Assembly: GCA_021372515.1 (NCBI GenBank)
Contig: JAJFUG010000070.1
Span: 1-7,260, forward strand
Direction of reading: 5' to 3'
DNA from: a bacterium
Lineage (GTDB): Bacteria; Gemmatimonadota; Glassbacteria; GWA2-58-10
Length of the DNA: 7,260 nucleotides
Part shown: in pieces, positions 6,187 to 7,260 of the stretch
Layout: each line of letters starts with the position of its first letter
How positions within the stretch are numbered: the stretch's first letter is position 1
Program-made: the position numbers and the translations under genes
The notes under the pieces: generated by a model
Seen by the model: the letters and a program-made list of their open reading frames with translations, nothing else
What the model was told of the DNA's origin: nothing
The model's database searches: none

Positions 6187-7248
6187 TCAGTCCGGCAGAC
6201 GCAGTCCCAGCCCTATCGCCAGCATCAGCAGCGGGGCGATCCGTTCCACGGGCTCGGCCCGGAACAGCTCCGGCTTGTAATGCAGGCGGCTCAGAGGATT
6301 GAACACCTCGGCGCTCAGACCGACTTTCTCCTGGAACTGGCTCTCCAGCCCGGGAATGTTGGCGCAGCCGCCGGAGAGATAGACCTTGTCGATATGGCCG
6401 CCCTCCTCGGTGCTTTCCAGGAAAGCCGAGGCGCGGTTGACCCCGATTGCCACGTCATCCAGCAGGCTGAACAGGTAGGGCCCCAGGTCAGGCGGTGCGC
6501 CGCCGCCGCCCTCGCCCGCCTGGCCGATCAGCGCCAGGTAGGCCTCATCCTCGCTCAGACCGAGCTGCCCTTGCAGCGTGGTGAGGATCTGGTGCGCGCC
6601 CACGGGCAGGTTGCGGGTCAGCACCGGCTGGCCGTGCTTGACCAGCCCCAGGTGCGTGCTGTCGAACCCGAAATGCACGATGCAGCGGCAACTCTCGGTC
6701 GCAGCCGGATCGTGCCCCGCCTCCAGGGCGTTCATCAGGGCGAACGTGTCCACGTCCAGCACCACGGCCTCGCAGCCGGCCGTCTCCAGCAAGGCCAGCT
6801 TCTCGTCGATCAGGTCGCGCTTGGCCGCCACCAGCAGCACGTTCATGCGCGGGTCGGCGCCCTCCGGGTCGAGGATCTGGAAATCCAGGCTGATCTCGCT
6901 GATCGGGAACGGCACGTGCTGCTCGGCCTCCCAGGCGATGGTCTTGCGCAGCTCCTCGGGTTTCATCCGGTCGGTCTGGATGGTCTTGATTATGACCTCG
7001 GAGCCGTTCAGGGCCACGCTGACCTGACGGTTGGTCACGCCCAGGCTCTCGAACAGCACATTGATCGACTCGATCACCGCGCCACGCTCCAGCACCTGGC
7101 CCTCACGGATCGCGCCGGGCACGAGCTCGGTCACTCCGTAGTTGATCAGGGCCGGGGCCTTGCCCGAATGGTCGATCTCGGCCAGCTTTATCGAGTGGCT
7201 GCCCAGGTCCAGGCCGACCGTGGTGGAGCCGCCTCTCTTGAAGAGCAT
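6187..7248 (-). CDS. pilM: PilM, actin-like type IV pilus inner-membrane platform protein
   Basis: 353 aa, close to the usual PilM length. PilM is a cytoplasmic actin/FtsA-fold ATP-binding protein that docks on the N-terminus of PilN and joins the pilus alignment complex to the cytoplasmic motors. Visible motifs: phosphate-1 loop VGLDLGSHSIKLAEI (residues 11-25), the family segment IAWEAEQHVPFPI (104-116), a phosphate-2-like segment IVHFGFDSTHLGLV (190-203) and the adenosine motif VYLSGGCANIPGL (289-301). A glycine run (GEGGGG, 245-250) lies in a loop. There is no signal peptide or membrane segment, as expected. The ATG at 7248 is preceded by AAGGAG with 5-nt spacing, which fixes the start. 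It is the first gene of the operon visible here; pilN follows after 32 nt. One oddity: the Asp that usually begins the phosphate-2 motif (DxG type) is His192. The identification is secure; whether it hydrolyses ATP cannot be told from the sequence. Confidence 0.95.
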   Translation of the reverse strand: MLFKRGGSTTVGLDLGSHSIKLAEIDHSGKAPALINYGVTELVPGAIREGQVLERGAVIESINVLFESLGVTNRQVSVALNGSEVIIKTIQTDRMKPEELRKTIAWEAEQHVPFPISEISLDFQILDPEGADPRMNVLLVAAKRDLIDEKLALLETAGCEAVVLDVDTFALMNALEAGHDPAATESCRCIVHFGFDSTHLGLVKHGQPVLTRNLPVGAHQILTTLQGQLGLSEDEAYLALIGQAGEGGGGAPPDLGPYLFSLLDDVAIGVNRASAFLESTEEGGHIDKVYLSGGCANIPGLESQFQEKVGLSAEVFNPLSRLHYKPELFRAEPVERIAPLLMLAIGLGLRLPD

Positions 7249-7253
7249 TCTTT

Positions 7254-7259
7254 CTCCTT
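7254..7259 (-). promoter_or_regulatory. Ribosome-binding site of pilM
   Basis: AAGGAG on the minus strand, 5 nt (AAAGA) before the ATG at 7248. It is a near-consensus Shine-Dalgarno sequence and supports that start. The promoter for the operon is not in the window because only 12 bases lie upstream of pilM. Confidence 0.85.
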
Positions 7260-7260
7260 G

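Overview
The window is one tightly packed, high-GC operon read entirely from the minus strand, from right to left. It encodes the alignment subcomplex and outer-membrane secretin of a type IV pilus machine (pilM, pilN, pilO, a pilP-like gene, pilQ), with two additions. A small predicted lipoprotein gene sits between pilN and pilO, and a large multi-domain Ig-like (Big/invasin-type) surface protein follows pilQ and runs off the left edge. No gap between genes exceeds 38 nt. Two junctions overlap (pilP/pilQ by 98 bp, pilQ/Ig protein by 4 bp). I see no terminator, internal promoter, RNA gene, CRISPR array or insertion sequence.

Layout in transcription order: pilM 7248-6187 (starts 12 nt inside the right edge, with its ribosome-binding site), pilN 6154-5498, lipoprotein 5459-4995, pilO 4966-4355, pilP-like 4353-3760, pilQ 3857-2469, Ig-like repeat protein 2472 to beyond position 1 (824 codons visible, no in-frame stop). 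The operon promoter must lie right of the window, and any terminator left of it or further on.

How the genes fit together, by family knowledge: cytoplasmic actin-like PilM binds the N-terminal INLLP motif of inner-membrane PilN. PilN pairs with PilO through periplasmic coiled-coil and globular domains. PilP links PilN/PilO to the periplasmic N0/N1 domains of the PilQ secretin, through which the pilus passes the outer membrane. The pilin, the motor ATPases (PilB/PilT) and PilC are not here. The extra lipoprotein could act at the outer membrane, for example with the secretin, and the Ig-repeat protein could be a surface or periplasmic fibre made together with the pilus. Both are inferences from position and signal sequence.

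The organism is a diderm bacterium (secretin, Lol-type lipoproteins) with high GC. The short secretin, the PilMNOPQ order and the Big-type domain array fit a metagenome-type lineage such as the FCB/Gemmatimonadota-like groups, but this is a low-confidence guess.

The most notable internal signal lies inside the Ig-protein gene. Positions about 601-1260 are much poorer in GC than their surroundings and use codons (AGA, AGG, CTA, TTA) that the visible rest of the gene does not use at all, yet the reading frame stays open. This suggests a mosaic gene with a replaced or imported domain segment.
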